The notes under the pieces: model-generated | The model's input: only the letters and a program-made list of their open reading frames with translations | Databases searched by the model: none | Told to the model about the DNA's origin: nothing | Assembly: GCA_002382975.1 (NCBI GenBank) | Contig: DFTB01000006.1 | Coordinates: forward strand, 302,092 to 366,091 | Source of the DNA: Fibrobacter sp. UBA4223 | Lineage (GTDB): Bacteria; Fibrobacterota; Fibrobacteria; Fibrobacterales; Fibrobacteraceae | DNA: 64,000 nucleotides | Direction: 5' to 3' | Translations under genes and position numbers: made by a program | In this document: positions 34,510 through 41,786 of the stretch, piece by piece | Position numbering within the stretch: the first letter of the stretch is position 1 | Layout of the letters: each line of letters begins with the position of its first letter

Positions 34510-36147
34510 TTAGAGAAGATCCTTAAAGAAATCGTTGCCCTTGTCATCCACGAGGATAAATGCCGGGAAGTCCTTGATGGTAATCTTGCGGATTGCTTCC
34601 ATGCCCAGTTCCGGGAAGGCCACGATGTCGTTGCTCAAAATGTTCTGCTCGGCAAGGATAGCCGCCGGGCCGCCGATGGAACCCAGGTAGAAGCCGCCGT
34701 ACTTGTGGCAGGCGTCGGTCACGTCCTGGCTGCGGTTGCCCTTCGCCACCATGATCATAGAAGCTCCCTTGCTCTGGAAGCGCATCACGTACGGGTCCAT
34801 GCGGCCGGCGGTCGTGGGGCCAAAGCTTCCGGTGGGCATGCCTTCCGGAGTCTTGGCCGGACCGGCGTAGTAAATCGGGTGGTTGCTCACCACTTCGAGC
34901 ACGGTCTTCTCGATATCGGAGAGGGCCTCGCCCTTCTCCTGCTTGTCAAAGATTTCGGCAATCTTCGCATGAGCCATGTCGCGGGCCACAATCATGGTGC
35001 CCTTCAAGTTCAAGCGGGTCTTCACCGGGTACTTGGTAAGTTCGGCAAGCACGTCCTTCATGGGGCGGTCGAGGTCGATTTCTACCGCCGGAGCCATGTT
35101 CACGGCATCGCCCTTGGGCAGGTACTGTTCCGGATGGTGTTCCATCTTCTCGAGCCAGAGGCCGTTCTCGTCAATCTTCGCCTTGATGTTGCGGTCGGCA
35201 GAGCAAGAAACGCCGATAGATACCGGGCAGCTTGCAGCGTGACGGGGGCAGCGGATTACGCGCACGTCGTGCACAAAGTACTTGCCGCCGAATTGGGCGC
35301 CAATGCCCGTCTTCTGGCAGATGTGCAGAACCTTTTCTTCCATCTCCACGTCGCGGAACATGCGTCCGCCTTCGGAACCCGTAGTCGGAAGGTCGTCCAG
35401 GTAGCCGCAGCTGGCCAGCTTCACGGTGTGGGTGTTCATTTCGGCAGAGGTCCCGCCAATCACGATGGCCAGGTGATACGGAGGGCAGGCCGCCGTACCG
35501 AGAGTCTTTACTTTGTCCGAAATAAACTTCTCGAGAGACTTGGGGTTGAGGAGCGCCTTGGTCATGGGCCAGTAGTAAGTCTTGTTGGCAGAGCCGCCGC
35601 CCTTCGCGACGAACAGGAACTTGAGGTCAGCCCCTTCTTCGGCGTGGATGTCAATCTGGGCGGGCAAGTTGCAGGCCGTGTTCTTCTCCTCGTACATGGT
35701 GAGGGGAGCAATCTGGCTGTAGCGCAGGTTCTTGCCGGTGTAGGCGTTGTAGATACCTTCGGAAATGGCCTTCGCGTCGTCGGCGCCAGTCCAGACCTGC
35801 TGGCCCTTGTGGCAAATACAAATGGCGGTACCGGTGTCCTGGCAGAACGGGAGGATTCCCTTGGCGGCCACGCAGGCGTTCTTCAAAAGCGTGAGGGCCA
35901 CGAACTTGTCGTTGTCCGATGCCTCCGGGTCCTGCAAAATCTTTGCCACCTTCTGGGTGTGGGCCGGACGGAGCCTGAAGCTCACTTCCTCGAACGCCGC
36001 CTGGGCGATCTTGGTCAGCGCCTCGGGGGCGACCTTCAAAATCTTCTTGCCTTCGAACTCGGCGACAGAAATGCCGTCCTTGCCGAGGTTCACGTATTCA
36101 GTCTTGTCTTCGCCGTGCTGCACGGTCGCTTCGTATTTGAATGCCAT
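34510..36147 (-). CDS. fumA: Fumarate hydratase, class I
   Basis: 545 residues, one-chain iron-sulfur fumarase. Interconverts fumarate and malate; in this kind of fermenter it runs toward fumarate on the way to succinate. The cluster cysteines are in [25 protein letters not shown] and GVSCSADRN; other conserved parts are [19 protein letters not shown] and the C-terminal half with [11 protein letters not shown] and [13 protein letters not shown]. The ATG directly follows a heptamer tract with no Shine-Dalgarno site. Cotranscription with neighbours is unlikely. Confidence 0.95.
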   Translation of the reverse strand: MAFKYEATVQHGEDKTEYVNLGKDGISVAEFEGKKILKVAPEALTKIAQAAFEEVSFRLRPAHTQKVAKILQDPEASDNDKFVALTLLKNACVAAKGILPFCQDTGTAICICHKGQQVWTGADDAKAISEGIYNAYTGKNLRYSQIAPLTMYEEKNTACNLPAQIDIHAEEGADLKFLFVAKGGGSANKTYYWPMTKALLNPKSLEKFISDKVKTLGTAACPPYHLAIVIGGTSAEMNTHTVKLASCGYLDDLPTTGSEGGRMFRDVEMEEKVLHICQKTGIGAQFGGKYFVHDVRVIRCPRHAASCPVSIGVSCSADRNIKAKIDENGLWLEKMEHHPEQYLPKGDAVNMAPAVEIDLDRPMKDVLAELTKYPVKTRLNLKGTMIVARDMAHAKIAEIFDKQEKGEALSDIEKTVLEVVSNHPIYYAGPAKTPEGMPTGSFGPTTAGRMDPYVMRFQSKGASMIMVAKGNRSQDVTDACHKYGGFYLGSIGGPAAILAEQNILSNDIVAFPELGMEAIRKITIKDFPAFILVDDKGNDFFKDLL

Positions 36148-36188
36148 AGTTAGGTTTTAGGTTGTAGGTTGTAGGTGTTAGGTTGATT
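36147..36188. repeat. Heptamer tract abutting the fumarase start
   Basis: Units TAGTTAG, GTTTTAG, GTTGTAG, GTTGTAG, GTGTTAG, GTTGATT. On the fumarase coding strand it reads (CCTAAAA)-like units immediately before ATG. Confidence 0.75.
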
Positions 36189-36226
36189 AGTTACAGGAAG
36201 TTTACGTCAAAAGTCAAAGAAGGGCC

Positions 36227-36275
36227 GTGAGCCACAAGCGACTCGTATTGACGAGGCGTGGTGGCGAGAGTGAGG
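36227..36275. repeat. 49-bp structured repeat, copy 2 of 2
   Basis: Pairs with 1356-1404. Here the hairpin is CTCGT-ATTG-ACGAG, so the T-G wobble of copy 1 has become C-G. Confidence 0.6.
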
Positions 36276-36318
36276 CGATGCCGGAGGTACACCCCCGAGA
36301 TTGAGCCGAACGGTAATT

Positions 36319-36370
36319 AAAGGGGAAAGCCTTCCCCTCGGTGGCACCTTGTTGCCACCTACCCCTTCTA
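36319..36370. repeat. GGGGAAAGCC-CCCC element, short form
   Basis: AGGGGAAAGCCTTCCCCT hairpin, then GGTGGCA...TGCCACC hairpin, then ACCCCTTCT. Same design as 48275-48325 and, in longer form, 45256-45373 and 61948-62086. A further hairpin GCGGGCT...AGCCCGC follows at 36371-36393. Confidence 0.6.
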
Positions 36371-36393
36371 GCGGGCTTCAGTCGCCAGCCCGC

Positions 36394-36603
36394 AACGCCT
36401 GGCTTACAGTTCATATGTTACAAGATAAAATTTCCATGCCCAAATGGAGTTTTGGGGCCTGTTTTAATCCGCAATAATTCGCAAAAAAGCGACAAAAGGA
36501 TAAAAAAAGCGGACAAAATGATTTTTTTTGAAAAAAAGTGAGCAAATCGGACAAAGAAGTGCTATTTTTAGAGCGTTAAAGTTTAAACATAGAGAGGATT
36601 ACT
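36394..36603 (+). promoter_or_regulatory. AT-rich 5' region of the Ala/Pro-rich protein gene
   Basis: About 210 bases without a gene: A-rich, with repeated CGGACAAA/GCGACAAA words, a possible -7 box TATTTTTA at 36563, and the leader ACATAGAGAGGATTACT before the ATG. The ACATAGAGAGGA part matches the leader of the minus-strand gene starting at 732. Beyond these I see no feature. Confidence 0.4.
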
Positions 36604-37260
36604 ATGAAGATTAAGAATCTGTTGCTGGCAACCATGCTGGCTTCTGCCGTTGCCTTTGCTGCCGATGCCGCAAAGCCTGCCGCCGCAGCCCCCGCTGCCG
36701 CTCCTGCAAAGACCGAAGCCGCCGCACCGGCTGCTGCTCCTGCCCCGGCTGCTGAAGCCGCTGCTCCCGCAGCTGCTGCCCCTGCTGAGGCCGCACCGGC
36801 ACCCGCTGCCGAAGCTGCTCCTGCTGCCGCTCCTGCCGAAGCCGCTGCCGCTCCTGCCGCAGCCCCTGCTGATTCTGCTGCTCAGCCTGCTGCCGAAGCC
36901 GCTGCCGCTCCCGCCGCAGTCCCTGCAGATTCCGCTGCTCAGCCTGCTGAAGCAGCCGCACCCGCCGACTCCGCTGCCGCCGCTCCGGCTGAAGCCGTAG
37001 CCGCCGCAGATACCGCCAAGGCCGACTCCGCCGAAGTGCTGGAAGCCAAGACCGAAGAAGCTCCGGTTGACAGCGCCGCCCTCGCCCAGTCCGAAGCCGA
37101 CAAGAAGGCCGCCGAAGAAGCCGCCAAGGCCGAAGCCGCTGCTCCTTCTGAGTCTACCGCTTCTGCCAAGTCCTCCATCATGGAAAACCCCTGGGAATTC
37201 CTGATTGTCTCCGCCGCCTTCGTGGCGTCCGTGCTGGTGATTATCTTCACCGGGGACTGA
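36604..37260 (+). CDS. Ala/Pro-rich envelope protein with C-terminal membrane anchor
   Basis: 218 residues. Signal peptide 1-20 (NLLLATMLASAVAFA/A). Residues 21-190 are low-complexity repeats of APAEAA, AAPAADSAAQPA kind, with Asp/Glu increasing toward the end; this would be extended and disordered. Residues ~192-217 (ENPWEFLIVSAAFVASVLVIIF) form one transmembrane helix. The design fits a wall- or periplasm-spanning linker. The repeat region shows GCTGCT/GCCGCC codon runs open to slippage. Strong RBS GAGAGGA. Two terminator-like hairpins follow. Confidence 0.8.
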   Translation: MKIKNLLLATMLASAVAFAADAAKPAAAAPAAAPAKTEAAAPAAAPAPAAEAAAPAAAAPAEAAPAPAAEAAPAAAPAEAAAAPAAAPADSAAQPAAEAAAAPAAVPADSAAQPAEAAAPADSAAAAPAEAVAAADTAKADSAEVLEAKTEEAPVDSAALAQSEADKKAAEEAAKAEAAAPSESTASAKSSIMENPWEFLIVSAAFVASVLVIIFTGD

Positions 37261-37312
37261 TACTGACCGCTCGTTCGTCTTTTTGAGCGAAGTTCCTCCG
37301 GAATCTCACTCG

Positions 37313-37357
37313 CTCTCGCAACCGCCCCAGTTTAACAACTGGGGCTTTGTTGCTCAC
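37313..37357 (+). terminator. 45-bp conserved hairpin element, copy 1
   Basis: CTCTCGCAACCG, stem CCCCAGTT-TAAC-AACTGGGG, then CTTTGTTGCTCAC. GCAAC and GTTGC can pair outside the main stem. The flanks are identical to 51982-52026, while the stem differs by paired changes. Probable intrinsic terminator that is also a repeated element. Confidence 0.6.
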
Positions 37358-37390
37358 AGAAGCGACAGTTCTAGTTTTATCTAAGGATTA

Positions 37391-37419
37391 AAAAGCCCGA
37401 CCTAGGTCGGGCTTTTTTT
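37391..37419 (+). terminator. Rho-independent terminator
   Basis: AAAAGCCCGACC-TAGGTCGGGCTTTTTTT, a perfect 11-12 bp stem with a T tract, ending transcription of the Ala/Pro-rich gene. Confidence 0.85.
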
Positions 37420-37430
37420 GTTTGCGACAA

Positions 37431-37542
37431 GGGAGGGCTTCCGCCCTCCCTAAGACCCTCCCTACACGTTGTATTCGCTACAATCGCAAGGTTAAAAACG
37501 CCGGATCGCGAATACAACCGTGGGCGCTCTCGATGAGAGCGC
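37431..37542. repeat. Cluster of three hairpins at the tex 3' end
   Basis: GGGAGGGC-TTCC-GCCCTCCC (37431-37450), an 11-bp inverted repeat GTTGTATTCGC...GCGAATACAAC (37468-37478 and 37508-37518), and GCGCTCTC-GAT-GAGAGCGC (37524-37542, touching the tex stop). The last may end tex transcription; the others are unexplained. Confidence 0.6.
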
Positions 37543-39947
37543 TATTTAGCCTTTTTCATAATCTGCTTGAGCATGGAGTTGAGCTTGCCGATCTGGACGG
37601 GGGCGGCGGGCTTTTTCGGAGCGGCACCCGGGCGTTCCTTACCGGCAATCTTGTTCTTCAGGTCGGCGATAGTCGCGTGGCCCTGGATGCCCCCCTGGGG
37701 GCGTCCGCCGCGGTTATCGCGGCCGCGGCCACCGAAACCGCCCTTGGGTCCGCCGACACGCTGGCCGCGCGGGCCACTCACGCCCGCACCGGCAACACCG
37801 TCGGTAGATTCCTGCTTCATGGAGAGGCTGATACGCTTCTGGTTTGCGTCCACCGCCACCACACGGACCTTCACGATGTCACCCACCGTCAGGGCCTCCT
37901 TGGCGTCGGCAATGAACTTGTCGCTGATTTCGGACACGTGCACCAGACCGTCCTGATGGACACCGATATCCACGAAGGCACCGAAGTTCGCCACGTTGGT
38001 CACCACGCCTTCCATCCAGCTGCCCGTCACCAGGTCGTTGATGGTCTTGATGCGGTCGTCGAACTTGGCGTAGCGGAATTCCTTACGGGGGTCGCGGCTG
38101 GGCTTCTGGAGTTCCTTCAGAATATCGTCCAGGGTAGCCTTACCCACCTCGTCGGAGAGGAACTCTTCCAGGTTGATGGCCTTCACCGCTTCGGCGTTGC
38201 CCACCATGTCCTTCACGGAGACTCCGGCCTTTTCGGCCATCTTCTCCACCAGGGCGTAGTTTTCGGGGTGCACGGCGGAATCGTCCAGCGGGTTTTCCGC
38301 GCCGGGGATACGCATAAAGCCTGCAGCCTGTTCAAAAGCCTTGGGGCCAAAGCCCTTCACGTTCTTCAGGGCTTCGCGGCTGGCGTAAGCGCCGTTTTCT
38401 TCGCGATACTTCACAATGGCTTCAGAAAGGGTGCTGCTCAGGCCCGCCACGTGGGAAAGGAGCGGTGCGGAGGCGCTGTTCACATCTACACCCACCATGT
38501 TCACGCAGCTTTCCACCACTTCGTCCAGGCGCTTTTTCAGTTCACGCTGGTTCACATCGTGCTGGTACTGGCCCACGCCGATAGACTGGGGGTCCACCTT
38601 CACCAGTTCGGCAAGGGGGTCCTGCAGACGGCGACCGATGGAAATGGCTCCACGGGTGGTCACGTCTTCTTTCGGGAATTCCTGGATGGCAATCATGCTG
38701 GCACTATAGACAGAAGCGCCGGCCTCGCTCACAATGACGCGGGGCGGAACCTTGCCCTTGAACTTCAGGGCCATCTCGCCACAGAAGGCGTCGGTCTCGC
38801 GGCTTGCGGTGCCGTTACCGATGGCAATCAGGTCAATCTTGTACTTGTCGATGAGCTGCATCAGGTACACAGCGGCACCGGCCTTGTCGTTCTTGGGTTC
38901 GTGGGGGTAAATCACGCCATGGTCCATGAACTTGCCGTTTTCGTCCAGAACGGCCACCTTGCAGCCGGTACGGAAACCGGGATCCAGGGCGAGTACGGCC
39001 TTGTGGCCAGCGGGGGCGGCCAGCAAAACGTCTTGCAGGTTCTTGCTGAACACCTTGAAAGCCTCCTCTTCGGCGGCGTCCTTCAAGAGCAGGCGCACTT
39101 CGCTTTCCATGCTGGGCTGCAGCAGGCGTTCCCAGGCGTCCTGGCACATGTCTTCCAGGTAGGGTTTCCACACGGAATCCTTCTTGATGACCTGGGACTT
39201 CAGGTAGCCCACCAGTTCTTCGGTAGGCACTTCGATAGAAAGGCGGAGCACCTTTTCCTTTTCGCCACGGCGGAGCGCCAGCATACGGTGGCTCGGAATC
39301 TTGGAAACGGGTTCGCTGAAGTCGTAGTAGTCCTTGAACTTGGTCTCCTGCTTCTCGAAATCCTTCTTGACCTTGCTGACCATGACGCCCTTCTTTTCCA
39401 TCTGGGCGCGGAGGTACTGGCGGAATTCCGTGTTGTCGGCCACTTCTTCAGCCAAGATGTCGGCTGCACCCTTGAGGGCGGCCTTCGGGTCGGCCAGGCC
39501 CTTTTCTTCGGAGAGGTAAATGCGGGCGATTTCTTCGGCGGTATTGCTGGTGTCTTCCTGTTCCCACATCAGGCGGGCGAGCGGCTCCAGGCCAAGTTCC
39601 TTGGCGATGGTGGCGCGGGTACGCTTCTTGGGCTTGTAGGGAGCGTAAATATCTTCAAGCAGGGTCTTGTCCTTGCATGCCTCGATCTGGGCCTTCAGTT
39701 CGGGGGTAAGCTTGCCCTGTTCCTCGATGCTCTTGAGGATAGTCTCCTTGCGGTCGGTCAGTTCCTGCAGGTAGTCGCGACGGTGGCTGATGTCGCGGAG
39801 TTCAATTTCGTTCAGGGTTCCCGTCTGGTCCTTGCGGTAACGGGCGATAAAGGGGATAGTGCCCCCCTGGTCCATGAGTTCCAGGGCCTTGGCCACGCGC
39901 CAAGTTTCAAGTTTCAGCTCTTCAGCAATAATGGCAGAAAAATCCAT
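37542..39947 (-). CDS. tex: Tex-family S1 RNA-binding protein
   Basis: 801 residues. Order of domains: N-terminal helical Tex region, YqgF/RuvC-like domain (LALDPGFRTGCKVAVLDENG, IAIGNGTASRETD, VVSEAGASVYSAS), helix-hairpin-helix (LKNVKGFGPKAFEQAAGFMR) and C-terminal S1 domain (GSWMEGVVTNVANFGAFVDI plus HQDGLVHVSEISDKF). A Gly/Arg-rich tail (~residues 730-770) follows. Tex proteins bind RNA and influence transcription; the exact role is unknown. The long antisense frame over this gene is a shadow. Confidence 0.95.
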   Translation of the reverse strand: MDFSAIIAEELKLETWRVAKALELMDQGGTIPFIARYRKDQTGTLNEIELRDISHRRDYLQELTDRKETILKSIEEQGKLTPELKAQIEACKDKTLLEDIYAPYKPKKRTRATIAKELGLEPLARLMWEQEDTSNTAEEIARIYLSEEKGLADPKAALKGAADILAEEVADNTEFRQYLRAQMEKKGVMVSKVKKDFEKQETKFKDYYDFSEPVSKIPSHRMLALRRGEKEKVLRLSIEVPTEELVGYLKSQVIKKDSVWKPYLEDMCQDAWERLLQPSMESEVRLLLKDAAEEEAFKVFSKNLQDVLLAAPAGHKAVLALDPGFRTGCKVAVLDENGKFMDHGVIYPHEPKNDKAGAAVYLMQLIDKYKIDLIAIGNGTASRETDAFCGEMALKFKGKVPPRVIVSEAGASVYSASMIAIQEFPKEDVTTRGAISIGRRLQDPLAELVKVDPQSIGVGQYQHDVNQRELKKRLDEVVESCVNMVGVDVNSASAPLLSHVAGLSSTLSEAIVKYREENGAYASREALKNVKGFGPKAFEQAAGFMRIPGAENPLDDSAVHPENYALVEKMAEKAGVSVKDMVGNAEAVKAINLEEFLSDEVGKATLDDILKELQKPSRDPRKEFRYAKFDDRIKTINDLVTGSWMEGVVTNVANFGAFVDIGVHQDGLVHVSEISDKFIADAKEALTVGDIVKVRVVAVDANQKRISLSMKQESTDGVAGAGVSGPRGQRVGGPKGGFGGRGRDNRGGRPQGGIQGHATIADLKNKIAGKERPGAAPKKPAAPVQIGKLNSMLKQIMKKAK

Positions 39948-40086
39948 AATTCATTTTCCGATTGGAGGGTCCTAGTCTTCCGAAAAGGCCCTAAGTTAAA
40001 CAACCCGGCGGCGTCTGCCGCAGGGCACCCTCGCGGGTCTGTTGAATATAGTAAAAGGTCGCCTCAAAAAAGGGAATTTTTAGGCT

Positions 40087-41229
40087 CTAATGGCGGCCAG
40101 AAGGTCTCGGTTTCGGGGCCGAGGTGGTACGAGACCTGGGGGCCGGCTGGCTGATGGAGCCTCCCTGGTTCCTGGAATCGTAACGACGGTTGTCGTAGCG
40201 TCTGGAATCGTCGTCGCTGTCCACATAACGGGTCGGGAGCCTTTCCGGTTCAATACCGCCCGGGCCCGGAGCTGGCCGTCTTGCCGCAGGGGCCGAAGGG
40301 CTTGCCGCAGGGTAAGACTGGGGAGCGGGCGCCGTCATCACTCGGGTGGCAGGTGCAGGTACTGTACGTGTCGCCGGTGCAGGTGCCGTCGACATTCTGG
40401 CTCCAGAGGGAGCAGGCGCCACCCGTACCGCAGGAGCGGGAGCCACACGGCTGGCGGGCGCCGGAGCGGGCCTTCTCGGAGGCGGGCTGTTAAAATGGTG
40501 GGGCGGACGGTAGCGCCTCGGGTGCCGGGGAATCGGCCGGTGGGCATACCAGCGGGTATCCCGCACGTAGATAACGCGGGGGCCCCAGTCTATCCAGCAG
40601 GAACCCCAGCCCCATTCGCCGAACCAGGTGCCCAGCCACACGCCGGAACCGTAATAGACTCGGGTATAGCCGTCGTAGCGCACGTAATAGACCACACGGG
40701 GGTTATAGACCGGCACGTAAACGTATTCCTTCTGCACCGGGTAGATGGTGATGTTGTCGCCGGTCTCCACCTTCACCTGTTCATTTGTCTTCAGGTGTCC
40801 GTAGTCGTAGGCCTTCTGGCGCATGCGCTGAACCGCCTCCATTACGTCTTCTTTCTGGTTGGTGACGGCATCGCCCAGCTGGTCGGTCCAGGTGCGGTAC
40901 TTGCTCATCATGGAAAGCACCGACGGAAACGGCAAAAGCGCCTGCACGCTGGGGTCGTATGGCAGGTCCGCCTCCTCGATGGCGTTGGCGAGGGTCTCCC
41001 CCTTCAAGTTCTTGTGGGATTCCGCCCACAGGGCGGCGGGAGCAATCTGGTTTCCGTAGGTGGAAGCGTCCAGTACCTGCACCAGCAGCGGGTCAGGGTA
41101 AAGGGCGATGTTTGCCACCAGGGTATCCAGCTCCGAAGTAGAGTAGTTGGCCTGGGCAAAGCCCGAAACACCAAGGCAAAGGACCAGCGCGGCCATCACA
41201 TTCAGCAATCTCGAAAACAACCTGTCCAC
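40087..41229 (-). CDS. DUF3300 exported protein
   Basis: 380 residues. Signal peptide ends ~GVSGFA/Q, again leaving N-terminal Gln. The DUF3300 region (residues ~30-230) shows LVANIALYPDPLLVQVLDAS, DPSVQALLPFPSVLSMMSK, YPVQKEYVYVPVYNPRVVYY and a Trp/Gly-rich WLGTWFGEWGWG. The C-terminal ~130 residues are Pro/Ala/Arg-rich and probably disordered. Function unknown, cell-envelope location likely. GTG start with AAAGGAGG 5 bases upstream. Confidence 0.88.
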   Translation of the reverse strand: MDRLFSRLLNVMAALVLCLGVSGFAQANYSTSELDTLVANIALYPDPLLVQVLDASTYGNQIAPAALWAESHKNLKGETLANAIEEADLPYDPSVQALLPFPSVLSMMSKYRTWTDQLGDAVTNQKEDVMEAVQRMRQKAYDYGHLKTNEQVKVETGDNITIYPVQKEYVYVPVYNPRVVYYVRYDGYTRVYYGSGVWLGTWFGEWGWGSCWIDWGPRVIYVRDTRWYAHRPIPRHPRRYRPPHHFNSPPPRRPAPAPASRVAPAPAVRVAPAPSGARMSTAPAPATRTVPAPATRVMTAPAPQSYPAASPSAPAARRPAPGPGGIEPERLPTRYVDSDDDSRRYDNRRYDSRNQGGSISQPAPRSRTTSAPKPRPSGRH

Positions 41230-41387
41230 GGGAACCTCCTTTGCAGTTCTCGTTAAATATACAAATTTCGGGCCATTATCCTAAACCACCTACACACAAC
41301 AACCCCTAACGTCGTTTTTTTGTATATTCACCCACAGTAGCAGTCAATCCCGCTGGCAGTGCATTCGTTCCGGGCGTCAGGGCGTAC

Positions 41388-41654
41388 ATGAAATACTTTA
41401 CGACCAGGCGTGCGGACTCCAACGAAACCCAAAACATCAACAGCCAAGTCGCCTTCTACAAGACCGATACATTCATAAGGAACAAATACATGACTTACGA
41501 ATACGATCTACACGAAAGCAAGGAAGCGGGAAGAGCCGAGGGGATGACCGAAAAAGCCCGCGAAATGGCGCGAGGGTTGCGTGATGACGGAGTTTCCCTG
41601 GAAATCATTTCCCGTCGTTCGGGGCTTTCCATCGAAGAAATCAAAGCCCTCTAA
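41388..41654 (+). pseudogene. Remnant of a Rpn/PD-(D/E)XK transposase-like nuclease, C-terminal end
   Basis: Residues from the internal ATG at 41490 (YEYDLHESKEAGRAEGMTEK, then DGVSLEIISRRSGLSIEEIK) match the coiled C-terminal tail typical of Rpn/PDDEXK_2 family proteins. The nuclease domain is absent; the upstream part of the frame is unrelated or eroded. A promoter-like TTTTTTTGTATATTCACC at ~41316-41332 survives upstream. I judge it a decayed fragment. Confidence 0.6.
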
Positions 41655-41786
41655 CCAAGGCTACTTCAGCCCCATTTAAAAGCGACCTCCGTATGGAAGC
41701 CGCTTTTTGCAATGAAGTCTAGTGAATTTACAGACTCACAACCGCCAGCTCCGCACGGGCAGGCTTTTTTTGAGGGGTTGAATGGA

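Noticed and set aside
34423-36153. Long plus-strand open frame of 576 codons
   Set aside because: It is antisense to the fumarase gene, lacks any recognisable motif, and arises from the third-position GC bias of that gene.
36611-36961. Minus-strand Gln/Arg-rich frame over the Ala/Pro-rich gene
   Set aside because: Mirror of the Ala/Pro codon repeats; the plus-strand frame has signal peptide, anchor and RBS.
37422-40154. Plus-strand open frame of 910 codons
   Set aside because: Antisense to tex; His/Leu/Val-rich with no domain.
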